Positions 35,000-42,335 of a stretch of DNA of 64,000 bases are shown one piece after another. Both the position numbers and the translations under genes were made by a program. Source of the stretch: an uncultured Anaerolineales bacterium (lineage in GTDB: Bacteria > Chloroflexota > Anaerolineae > Anaerolineales > UBA4823). Location of the stretch: the NCBI GenBank assembly GCA_937928795.1, contig CALFWB010000039.1, positions 1-64,000 on the forward strand, in the 5' to 3' direction. Numbering within the stretch: the stretch's first letter is position 1; every line of letters starts with the position of its first letter. Under the pieces are notes generated by a model. It saw nothing but the letters and a program-made list of their open reading frames with translations. It searched no databases and had not been told where the DNA came from.

Positions 35000-35878
35000 T
35001 TAATCCGGCGGCTTGGTCAGGATAAGCATGGGGTCGACAGCTCGAAATTCGCCCGACACTCTCCACCGCAGATAGGTTTGACGTTCTTCGGGTGTTGCTT
35101 CGGCAACATAATAGGCCATGCTTGGAAAGCTTTGCGCTGCATTGCCAACGCGCATTTCCAAGTGAAGATGGGCAACGCCAGCGTTCCCAGATTTGCCTAC
35201 CGTTCCGATCGGCTGACAACTAACAATGGACTCCCCCATCTCGATCGGATAGAGCTCCTCTAGATGGGCATATAAAACATAGAGCGATTCTCCCCCCGAA
35301 AGATCCAAAGTCTCTCTTACCCAGGCAGGGATGGTGGAGAAAGGAGTTTCAACGATCAAGAGGTTGCCATAGGGGAAACGGTCTCGAATCGCAGCGGCAA
35401 TTTTTCCCGCCAGCACGGCTTGAACACTCTCCCCCGCAATCGAATCCCTCCCAAACTTACGGTAATAAGCAAAATCCACCCCTTGATGGCGACCATCTTG
35501 TCCCGGCGGAGGCGGATGAAAACCATCCGAGACAATTGCAGCTAACTCATCCAAAGGAGTAGAGTACAAAGGTGAACAAATTTCCACCTCAGGTAAGGGA
35601 GTGGCAGTTGGCTCTCTGGTGGGTAAAGGCGTGGCGGTTAATGTCGGCAGAATTTGGAGTTGCATCTTTGGCGGCGTTAACGTCACAGCAGCTTGATGAA
35701 GAATCGGAGTGTGTGATTGCTGGCTTACAGACAAAGGTTCTCTGTGCCAAGTTGAGCACCCCCACGAAGTTACTGCAATGAGCAGAAGAATAAACCATCG
35801 GGATGACTTAAGAGAAGTCGATGATTTTAAGCCAGGTTGATGAGATTTTTGCGGTGAAGTGGAACGGCGATCGAACAT
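35000..35878 (-). CDS. M23-type (LytM-like) peptidase lipoprotein
   Basis: A 292-residue protein. Residues 1-40 form a basic and hydrophobic signal ending in a lipobox with Cys41, followed by a Pro/Thr-rich linker (TPLPTREPTATPLP) and an M23-like domain. Metal ligands are in HQGVDF (His131, Asp135) and HLHLEMR. Family members cut peptidoglycan cross-bridges or act as inactive activators. It is anchored outside the membrane. The gene stands alone between the TetR operon and tRNA-Pro. Confidence 0.85.
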   Translation of the reverse strand: MFDRRSTSPQKSHQPGLKSSTSLKSSRWFILLLIAVTSWGCSTWHREPLSVSQQSHTPILHQAAVTLTPPKMQLQILPTLTATPLPTREPTATPLPEVEICSPLYSTPLDELAAIVSDGFHPPPPGQDGRHQGVDFAYYRKFGRDSIAGESVQAVLAGKIAAAIRDRFPYGNLLIVETPFSTIPAWVRETLDLSGGESLYVLYAHLEELYPIEMGESIVSCQPIGTVGKSGNAGVAHLHLEMRVGNAAQSFPSMAYYVAEATPEERQTYLRWRVSGEFRAVDPMLILTKPPD

Positions 35879-35956
35879 GATTTGCAGTCTTGATGCCGAG
35901 GAATCATATCACATCCTGCGCTGGAAAATTCCCCAGCCAGCGGAGCAAATTTCAAT

Positions 35957-36034
35957 ATGTGCACTCAAAAGTTGTTGGCAATATTGCTTTGTAGGACAAC
36001 TCAATGAGTTGTCCTACAACTTTTGCGTGGACAC
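35957..36034 (-). mobile_element. 78-bp non-autonomous element (MITE-like), copy B
   Basis: The same 78-bp element as at 18880, in reverse orientation, with arms GTAGGACAACTCA around one A. Exact 9-bp direct repeats AATTTCAAT flank it (35948-35956 and 36035-36043), which shows insertion. It landed just upstream of the tRNA-Pro promoter. Confidence 0.9.
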
Positions 36035-36050
36035 AATTTCAATTTTATGC

Positions 36051-36079
36051 TTGTCAGAAAACCATACCTGCGCTATAAT
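36051..36079 (+). promoter_or_regulatory. tRNA-Pro promoter
   Basis: TTGTCA (36051-36056) and TATAAT (36074-36079) are separated by 17 bp, a near-consensus housekeeping promoter, with the tRNA 5' end 12 bases beyond the -10. Confidence 0.85.
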
Positions 36080-36090
36080 CGCATCGAAAT

Positions 36091-36165
36091 CGGGGCGTGG
36101 CGCAGCCCGGCTAGCGCGCTTGCATGGGGTGCAAGAGGTCCTGGGTTCAAATCCCAGCGCCCCGA
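36091..36165 (+). tRNA. tRNA-Pro (anticodon GGG)
   Basis: A 75-nt cloverleaf with acceptor CGGGGCG / CGCCCCG, D stem GCGC/GCGC, anticodon stem CTTGC/GCAAG with loop ATGGGGT, and T arm CTGGG-TTCAAAT-CCCAG. The discriminator is A and CCA is not encoded. The GGG anticodon reads CCC and CCU codons. Confidence 0.97.
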
Positions 36166-36179
36166 CTGCTCAAGTTCAC

Positions 36180-36216
36180 AAGTCCCCTCCCAAAAAGCGA
36201 GGGGACTTGGCTTCTT
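36180..36216 (+). terminator. tRNA-Pro terminator
   Basis: A perfect 10-bp stem AAGTCCCCTC (36180-36189) with GAGGGGACTT (36199-36208) is followed by GGCTTCTTTT. Confidence 0.85.
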
Positions 36217-36310
36217 TTGACTACTTGCGATCCAAAGTTCTGTTGTCCGTTAAGGCGCAAGGTGACACAAGAAAATTTCGGGGGCTATCCTATTTTATCG
36301 TCCTCAAACC

Positions 36311-36532
36311 TTAATCCTCATCGTCGTCTAGCACAGTGAAGCCGATCTTAACAGTCACCTGCCATTGTCCAACGTGATCTTCATCGATTCGACCACGAAT
36401 CTCGACCACCTCCAACCATTTCATTTCGCGCACGGTTTTGGCAGCTCGTTTGATGGCATTTTGAACTGCGTCGTCGATGCTTACAGGCGAAGTGCCAGTT
36501 AATTCGATCATTTTGTACACAGGATTGGACAT
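36311..36532 (-). CDS. Dodecin family flavin-binding protein
   Basis: A 73-residue protein that matches dodecin along its whole length (VYKMIELTGTSPVSIDDAV, WLEVVEIRG, QVTVKIGFTV). Dodecins assemble into dodecamers that store or buffer flavins in the cytosol. A GAGAGGAG Shine-Dalgarno precedes ATG 36532. The conserved Trp of KWLEVVE would stack on the flavin. It stands alone, with a large hairpin upstream at 36658. Confidence 0.93.
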   Translation of the reverse strand: MSNPVYKMIELTGTSPVSIDDAVQNAIKRAAKTVREMKWLEVVEIRGRIDEDHVGQWQVTVKIGFTVLDDDED

Positions 36533-36657
36533 TTTATACTCCTCTCTTTTTATGGGGACAAATAGGCTTACTCCATTTTACTCGAAAATTTATCGCTTGA
36601 GCTGGATTTGGAACCATTTTCTGCATTTGACACCTAAACCCACCCAATGGGATAAAA

Positions 36658-36696
36658 TGCAGATGCCCGGGTGAGGGGGGCACCCGGACATCTGCA
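36658..36696. promoter_or_regulatory. Long hairpin upstream of dodecin
   Basis: TGCAGATG-C-CCGGGTG (36658-36673) pairs with CACCCGG-A-CATCTGCA (36681-36696), leaving one mismatch in 16 positions. On the minus strand it is followed by ATTTTATCC, so it could act as a terminator or leader hairpin for transcripts heading towards dodecin. No minus-strand gene lies immediately before it. Confidence 0.5.
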
Positions 36697-36777
36697 ACTT
36701 CAACTATAGCATAAAATATCAGAAAGATCAATAGATGATTCAAAATATCAAGATATTTTCTCACAGAATTTTCCTTG

Positions 36778-36880
36778 TATAAAATGGCACTTATTGGTAG
36801 AATATCAACTTAAGTACTCCCGATTTACATTTTAGACGTGGGAGCTGTTGACCAAGGGAACTTAAGCTTTTCTCAGGAGG
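36778..36880 (+). promoter_or_regulatory. Leader region of the liv operon
   Basis: TATAAA at 36778 may be a -10 box. CTCCC (about 36816-36820) and GGGAG (about 36839-36843) form a stem between two AACTTAAG repeats, the second running into CTTTTCTC. A nine-codon frame at 36784-36813 reads MALIGRIST, with three of nine residues Leu or Ile, but its ATG is too close to the -10 to be transcribed from it. Only the leader hairpin is reasonably clear. Confidence 0.35.
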
Positions 36881-36965
36881 AGGTGCGACAAAAGAGATCA
36901 TCACCCACAAAGATTCCCATCCGAATTTTCAGACAATCTAAACTATCCTTTGGAGGAGCTTGAAG

Positions 36966-38105
36966 ATGTCAAAAAGATTTCTATTTATCATTAGCATCCT
37001 AATCGTATTGAGCCTAACCTTAGGTGCCTGCGCTCAACCCAAGCCCCAAACCCTCAAGGTTGCCATCCTTGCACCTTTGAGCGGGGCAGTGCCGACCTTT
37101 GGCGTCTCCACTCGTGATGGCGCTTTACTTGCCATTAAGGAATGGAATGCGAAGGGTGGTGTCTTGGGCAAACAGATTGAAGCAATTGTCGAAGACAGCC
37201 AATGTGAAGCAGACCCAGCCGTGAATGCGGCCAATAAAGTGATCAACCAAGATGGGGTTAAGTTCATCATCGGAGAAGTTTGTTCCAAGGCTTCCATCCC
37301 CGTCTCTGAAATCGCCGAGGAAAAAGGCGTGGTGCAGATTAGCCCCACTTCAACCAACCCCAATGTCACTTTGAAAGCCGATGGCAGCACTAAGCAATAC
37401 GTCTTCCGCGCTTGCTTCATTGACCCCTTCCAAGGCCTGGTCGGTGCTTCATTTGCCATCAACGAACTCGGCGCAAAGACGGCTTTTATCATCCTCGATC
37501 AGGGTAACGACTACGTTCGCGGCTTGGCTGAAAACTTCGAGCAAGCCTTCACCCAAAAAGGTGGACAAATTGTCGGTAAGGAGACTTACACCTCCCAAGA
37601 CACCGACTTTTCAGCCATTTTAGCCAAGGTCGCTGAAGCAAAACCGGACGTTGTCTATCTGCCCGACTATTACAATATCGTTAATCTCGTCACTGCCCAA
37701 GCGAAAGAGAAAGGCATTACCGCTCCATTCCTCGGTGGTGATGGTTGGGATTCGGCGGAACTTGACCGCGCTGCAGCGGAAGGCGGATACTATACGAACC
37801 ACTATTCCGATCAGGATACCCGAGCAATCGTGCAACAGTGGGTAAAGAACTATCAAGCAGAATACGGATCGGTTCCGGATGCGTTGGCAACCCTCGCCTA
37901 CGATGCAGCCAACCTGCTTTTAGCAGCCATTCAAAACGCCGGCACTGACGATCCCGCCAAGGTCAAAGATGCCATGGCAAACATCAAATGGGAGGCGGTT
38001 TCGGGGACGATCACCTTTGATCAATATCACAACCCGATCAAATCTGCTGTCATCCTGCAAGTAAAAGACGGTCAAATCCAATACGTCACTACCGTTGCAC
38101 CCTAA
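36966..38105 (+). CDS. livK: Branched-chain amino acid ABC transporter, substrate-binding lipoprotein
   Basis: A 379-residue extracytoplasmic binding protein (type I fold, LivJ/LivK family) that would capture Leu/Ile/Val or related amino acids. The signal peptide ends in a lipobox LGAC with Cys22 as the lipidated residue. GGAGGAG lies seven bases before ATG 36966, which I prefer to the upstream TTG at 36960. It is the first gene of a complete five-gene operon. The ligand range cannot be read from the sequence; amides and other amino acids are possible. Confidence 0.93.
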   Translation: MSKRFLFIISILIVLSLTLGACAQPKPQTLKVAILAPLSGAVPTFGVSTRDGALLAIKEWNAKGGVLGKQIEAIVEDSQCEADPAVNAANKVINQDGVKFIIGEVCSKASIPVSEIAEEKGVVQISPTSTNPNVTLKADGSTKQYVFRACFIDPFQGLVGASFAINELGAKTAFIILDQGNDYVRGLAENFEQAFTQKGGQIVGKETYTSQDTDFSAILAKVAEAKPDVVYLPDYYNIVNLVTAQAKEKGITAPFLGGDGWDSAELDRAAAEGGYYTNHYSDQDTRAIVQQWVKNYQAEYGSVPDALATLAYDAANLLLAAIQNAGTDDPAKVKDAMANIKWEAVSGTITFDQYHNPIKSAVILQVKDGQIQYVTTVAP

Positions 38106-38125
38106 TCTCCCATCTAAATACCAAC

Positions 38126-38147
38126 GGGGGGCGATGTTTCGCCCCCC
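38126..38147 (+). promoter_or_regulatory. Intercistronic hairpin after livK
   Basis: GGGGGGCGA pairs with TCGCCCCCC around a TGTT loop. There is no T-run, so it should not stop transcription. Such hairpins often protect the upstream binding-protein mRNA, giving more LivK than permease. Confidence 0.65.
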
Positions 38148-38171
38148 TATCCTGTCCCGCAGGAATGGAAG

Positions 38172-39281
38172 ATGAACAATGAGCAATTGACCTTATTGCA
38201 ACGAATCATCAAGGGGAAGTGGATTGGGAAAGGATTTTTAGCACTTTTAGCTTTAGCAGTCATCTGGTGGGTCGGCGGAAAGGCCTTACAAAGTCCTCCC
38301 CTATTCTTTCAACAGATTATTAACGGCATCCAGTTAGGCTTCGTTTATGCCCTGATCGCCCTTGGATACACGATGGTTTATGGGATCGTGCGCTTGATCA
38401 ACTTTGCCCATGGCGACGTTTTCATGTTCGGGGCATTTGTCAGCTTTTTCTCTGTAAGCCAATTTCAACTCCATCTATGGCCAATCAAGGCCCTTCCCTC
38501 TCTGCCGCCCGCTCTAGGTATTGTCATCGGAACGCTTTCGGTCATCCTTCTTTCGATGGTCTCGTGCGCCATCCTTGCCATGACGATCGAGAGAATCGCC
38601 TATAAACCTTTGCGCGATGCGCCCAGAATTTCTGCCTTGATCACGGCCATCGGCGTTTCTTTCTTTTTGGAGTATTTTGGCGCCTTGCCTTTCGTCTTCA
38701 CCCCCAATTTTATAACCTACAAACGCCCTTTTGACATTGTCACTTGGTACATTCAAGGCGGTATCCATCGTTTGGAGGCCGGAGCTGAAGCCCCGCCGGG
38801 CAGTGTGATCTTTTCCAATGTGCTGATTATCATCATTGTGGTTTCAATTCTGCTTTTGGTGGGATTAAACTACATTGTGCGCCAAACGAAAATCGGTAAA
38901 GCCATGCGAGCCACAGCTTACGATAAACCCACCTCTCGTTTGATGGGTATCAATGTCGATGGGGTGATCTCGACAACCTTTGCGATTGGGGCATCCTTAG
39001 CCGGTGCAGCCGGCGTTCTTTATGCCACTGCCTATCCTCAAGTGGTCTTCTGGATGGGCATCATCCCCGGTCTGAAAGCCTTTGTTGCTGCAGTATTAGG
39101 AGGGATCGGTAGCATCCCAGGTGCTTTTGTTGGAGCCTTAATCATGGGGCAAGCCGAGGTGCTTTCAGCAGGATATATTTCTACCCCCATGCGCGATGCC
39201 GTTGCCTTTACAATTCTTATTCTCGTCTTGCTGATCCGCCCGACTGGTATCTTCGGTGAACCCGAGCGCGAGAAAGCCTAA
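38172..39281 (+). CDS. livH: Branched-chain amino acid ABC transporter, permease LivH
   Basis: A 369-residue membrane protein with about eight to nine hydrophobic segments. The conserved LivH block FVYALIALGYTMVYGIVRLINFAHGD appears near residue 55, and the C-terminal part contains AAVLGGIGSIPGAFVGAL. A loop of about 40 residues near position 190 (periplasmic side) is longer than usual. It pairs with LivM to form the membrane channel. Confidence 0.94.
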   Translation: MNNEQLTLLQRIIKGKWIGKGFLALLALAVIWWVGGKALQSPPLFFQQIINGIQLGFVYALIALGYTMVYGIVRLINFAHGDVFMFGAFVSFFSVSQFQLHLWPIKALPSLPPALGIVIGTLSVILLSMVSCAILAMTIERIAYKPLRDAPRISALITAIGVSFFLEYFGALPFVFTPNFITYKRPFDIVTWYIQGGIHRLEAGAEAPPGSVIFSNVLIIIIVVSILLLVGLNYIVRQTKIGKAMRATAYDKPTSRLMGINVDGVISTTFAIGASLAGAAGVLYATAYPQVVFWMGIIPGLKAFVAAVLGGIGSIPGAFVGALIMGQAEVLSAGYISTPMRDAVAFTILILVLLIRPTGIFGEPEREKA

Positions 39282-39296
39282 TTTAGGAGGCAAAGC

Positions 39297-40568
39297 ATGA
39301 AACTTGATCGACACACGCTCGGATTTTGGATTGTGCTGATCGGCTTAATTGTCTTGATACAGATTCTCGTCAGTTTGGGAATCCTAAGCCCCTTCTGGGA
39401 AACGCTGCTCAAAATTGGCGCAGTCATGTCCATCGTCAGCCTCGGACTCAACTTGATTTATGGCTTCAACGGTCAATTCTCGCTGGGTCAATGGGGCTTT
39501 TATGCAATTGGCGCTTACGCAGCGGCCGACGTAACCTACCGCTGGACGCAGATGAACAATGCCTCGGGCTTGATGGTTTTGTTGCTCGTTGTTGCTCTGG
39601 TCGGAATCGCCTTTTTCCTTACCGCAAAGCTTGTTGCCCGCTTGCGCGGCCTCGATCCACTTTCTGCGTTTGCCCTATACATTGTCGCCGTCTTGATCGC
39701 GGCCGTCATCGGTGTTCAGCTTGGTCGAGTACTGATTGCGCCGGCTACCCAGATTCTCTCTTCCCTCCCTCCAAACCTCTCGCTCCAAATCGTCTATCTG
39801 ATCGCCGTGTTACTTGGGGGGTGTCTGGCTGCCGAAGTTAGCTACCTGTTCGGCTTGCCGGTATTAACGTTAGGTTCAGACTACTTTGGCATCGCTACGT
39901 TGGGCTTCACCATCATCGTCAAAGTTCTGCTCGACAACTCCGATACATTGCTTGGCTTTGAAGAAATGAAAGGAGCACGCGGCATGGTCGGCATTCCCAA
40001 GACAACCTCATGGCTTTGGGTTGCCCTGTTCCTAATCATCGTCATCATTCTGCTGCGGAATCTGCTCCATTCGAGCCATGGGCGAGCTATTATCTCTGTT
40101 CGAGAAGATGAAATTGCAGCCAAAGCTATGGGCATCGACGTCGCCCAACAAAAAACGATTGCGTTCGTCTTGGGCAGTTTTCTGGCAGGCTTAGCAGGTG
40201 GTTTATATGCTCACATCAACGGCTTTTTGCATCCAAACACGTTTAACTTCATCAAGTCTTTCGATCCAATGATCATTGTCGTCTTCGGCGGTTTGGGTAG
40301 TGTTTCTGGGACGATCATGGCTGCCTTCACTTGGGCGTTGGTGCTAGAGGGTTTTTTGCGGATTCTGCTGCCGGCCGGATTTGAAACCTGGCGATTTGTC
40401 GTCTATCCACTCTTCCTGCTGGTGATGATGCTCCTAAGGCCACAAGGACTTTTTGGGGGGTTCGAGTTCCCTTATCTGCGCCAAGTTCTCCCCAAACCTT
40501 ATACCCCGAAAACCGAGGAGCAGCTCTCCCTTGTACATGCAATCGAAGAAGCCTCGGAAGGAGATTAG
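39297..40568 (+). CDS. livM: Branched-chain amino acid ABC transporter, permease LivM
   Basis: A 423-residue polytopic permease with the LivM hallmarks GLNLIYGFNGQFSLGQ (about residue 45) and REDEIAAKAMGID (the EAA-like loop contacting the ATPases). It is longer than typical because of an extra pair of hydrophobic segments between about residues 100 and 180. AGGAGG at about 39287 precedes ATG 39297. It partners with LivH. Confidence 0.94.
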   Translation: MKLDRHTLGFWIVLIGLIVLIQILVSLGILSPFWETLLKIGAVMSIVSLGLNLIYGFNGQFSLGQWGFYAIGAYAAADVTYRWTQMNNASGLMVLLLVVALVGIAFFLTAKLVARLRGLDPLSAFALYIVAVLIAAVIGVQLGRVLIAPATQILSSLPPNLSLQIVYLIAVLLGGCLAAEVSYLFGLPVLTLGSDYFGIATLGFTIIVKVLLDNSDTLLGFEEMKGARGMVGIPKTTSWLWVALFLIIVIILLRNLLHSSHGRAIISVREDEIAAKAMGIDVAQQKTIAFVLGSFLAGLAGGLYAHINGFLHPNTFNFIKSFDPMIIVVFGGLGSVSGTIMAAFTWALVLEGFLRILLPAGFETWRFVVYPLFLLVMMLLRPQGLFGGFEFPYLRQVLPKPYTPKTEEQLSLVHAIEEASEGD

Positions 40569-40571
40569 GTC

Positions 40572-41441
40572 ATGCTGTCAACCACTCCCGCTCATTCTCC
40601 CACTCAAGAGATCGGTCAGGATGGTCGTGCTTTATTAGAAATTCGTGGACTAACCAAAGAATTCGGCGGCTTGAAGGCGGTTAATAATTTTGACATCTCC
40701 ATTTCCAGAGGGGAATTGATAGGTTTGATCGGTCCAAACGGGGCAGGCAAGACAACCGTTTTCAACTTGATCACCGGTATCTACGTAGCAACCCAAGGTT
40801 CGATAAAATACAAGGACACTGAACTGATCGGACTGCAGCCGCACGAAATCACCCGCCTAGGGATTGCCCGTACCTTCCAGAATATTCGCCTCTTCCCAAC
40901 GCTCACCGTTCTAGATAACGTGCGCATCGCCTATCATACCCACGCGGGTTACAGCATGTTCGATGCCATCACGCATAGCCCCCATTACCAGAAAGCCGAA
41001 AAAGAACTTACCGAGAAAGCCCAAGAGTTTCTCAGCGTTTTCAATCTCCACACCCGTCAGGGAGAAATTGCCAAAAATCTTCCTTACGGCGAGCAACGCC
41101 GCCTTGAAATTGCGCGAGCGTTAGCTGCCTCCCCCGAATTGCTGCTGCTTGACGAGCCGGCGGCTGGGATGAATCCGAAAGAAGTTGCCTCCCTAATGGA
41201 CCTCATTCATTTTATCCGCGAACGGTTCAATTTGACCATTTTGTTAATCGAGCACCAAATGCGCGTCGTTATGGGGATCTGTGAGCGGATCACGGTGATG
41301 GATTTTGGCGAAGTGATTGCCCGTGGCACACCCGAAGAGATTCAAAACAACGAGAAAGTCATCGAAGCCTACTTAGGGCGTGGAGCAGCAGCTCTATCCC
41401 AAAAACTCCAGGAGAAACGCAGTCATGTTGCTGGAAGTTAA
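40572..41441 (+). CDS. livG: Branched-chain amino acid ABC transporter, ATPase LivG
   Basis: A 289-residue ATPase with Walker A GPNGAGKT, the signature LPYGEQRRLEIARAL (a divergent LSGGQ typical of LivG) and Walker B LLLLDEPAAGMNP. About 20 residues precede the nucleotide-binding fold, as in longer LivG versions. It starts 3 bp after livM and overlaps the start of livF by 17 bp. Confidence 0.95.
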   Translation: MLSTTPAHSPTQEIGQDGRALLEIRGLTKEFGGLKAVNNFDISISRGELIGLIGPNGAGKTTVFNLITGIYVATQGSIKYKDTELIGLQPHEITRLGIARTFQNIRLFPTLTVLDNVRIAYHTHAGYSMFDAITHSPHYQKAEKELTEKAQEFLSVFNLHTRQGEIAKNLPYGEQRRLEIARALAASPELLLLDEPAAGMNPKEVASLMDLIHFIRERFNLTILLIEHQMRVVMGICERITVMDFGEVIARGTPEEIQNNEKVIEAYLGRGAAALSQKLQEKRSHVAGS

Positions 41442-42135
41442 AGACCTAAATGTCTATTACGGCGCCATTCATGCCCTGCAGGGAATTAGCTTTTACTTGA
41501 ATGAAGGCGAAATTGTCACTCTCATTGGCGCAAACGGGGCAGGCAAATCCACTACCCTGAACACCATCTCTGGCATTCTGCGCCCACGCAGTGGACAGGT
41601 GTTCTTTGAAGGCAAGGATATCACCTTCACCCCGGCTGAAGAGATCGTGCGCCTGGGCGTGTGCCAATCTCCTGAAGGACGAAAAATCTTTGCCACGCTA
41701 ACCGTGATGGAAAACCTCGAAATGGGCGCTTACACCCAAAATAACAAGGAGGAAATCCAAAAGAATCTCGAGCGCGTCTTTCGCAGCTTCCCGCGCCTGA
41801 AAGAACGACAAAACCAACTTGGTGGAACCTTATCAGGTGGTGAACAGCAAATGCTGGCAATCGGTCGTGCCTTGATGTCACGACCGCGCCTGCTCTTATT
41901 AGATGAACCCTCAATGGGGCTTTCTCCGATCTTGGTCGAAGAGATTTTCAACATCATCCAAGAGATCAATGCCCAAGGCACCAGCATTTTGCTGGTTGAA
42001 CAAAACGCCCAAATGGCTCTCTCTGTTGCCCACCGCGGTTACGTATTAGAGACAGGCAAGATCGTCCTCGAGGGCGATTCAAACGACCTACTCCATAACC
42101 CCATGGTGGCAAAAGCCTATCTAGGCGCACATTAG
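41425..42135 (+). CDS. livF: Branched-chain amino acid ABC transporter, ATPase LivF
   Basis: A 236-residue ATPase with Walker A GANGAGKS, signature LSGGEQQMLAIGRAL and Walker B LLLLDEPSMGLSP. I start at ATG 41425 (MLLEVKDLNVYYG), nine bases after AGGAGA; a longer frame would extend into livG without conserved residues. It pairs with LivG to power uptake and is the last gene before the terminator at 42166. Confidence 0.95.
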   Translation: MLLEVKDLNVYYGAIHALQGISFYLNEGEIVTLIGANGAGKSTTLNTISGILRPRSGQVFFEGKDITFTPAEEIVRLGVCQSPEGRKIFATLTVMENLEMGAYTQNNKEEIQKNLERVFRSFPRLKERQNQLGGTLSGGEQQMLAIGRALMSRPRLLLLDEPSMGLSPILVEEIFNIIQEINAQGTSILLVEQNAQMALSVAHRGYVLETGKIVLEGDSNDLLHNPMVAKAYLGAH

Positions 42136-42165
42136 AGAAAAAGCTCGTCATTCCAAATGAGGGTC

Positions 42166-42202
42166 AAGGGGCTGTGCCGCTTCAATCGCCAGCCCCTTTT
42201 TA
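42166..42202 (+). terminator. liv operon terminator
   Basis: AAGGGGCTG (42166-42174) pairs with CAGCCCCTT (42190-42198), then TTTAT. The loop is 15 bases. Confidence 0.8.
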
Positions 42203-42335
42203 TGGCCATAAAACCTGAATACGGTTAGTTTTCAATAGCCACTTCTTTACCAATTATATCTGGAAAATTTCGATAGGTTAATTCTTGTTAACCTATCACT
42301 TTTATTTGGAGAGAAATGCCATCAAGAAAGATAAA

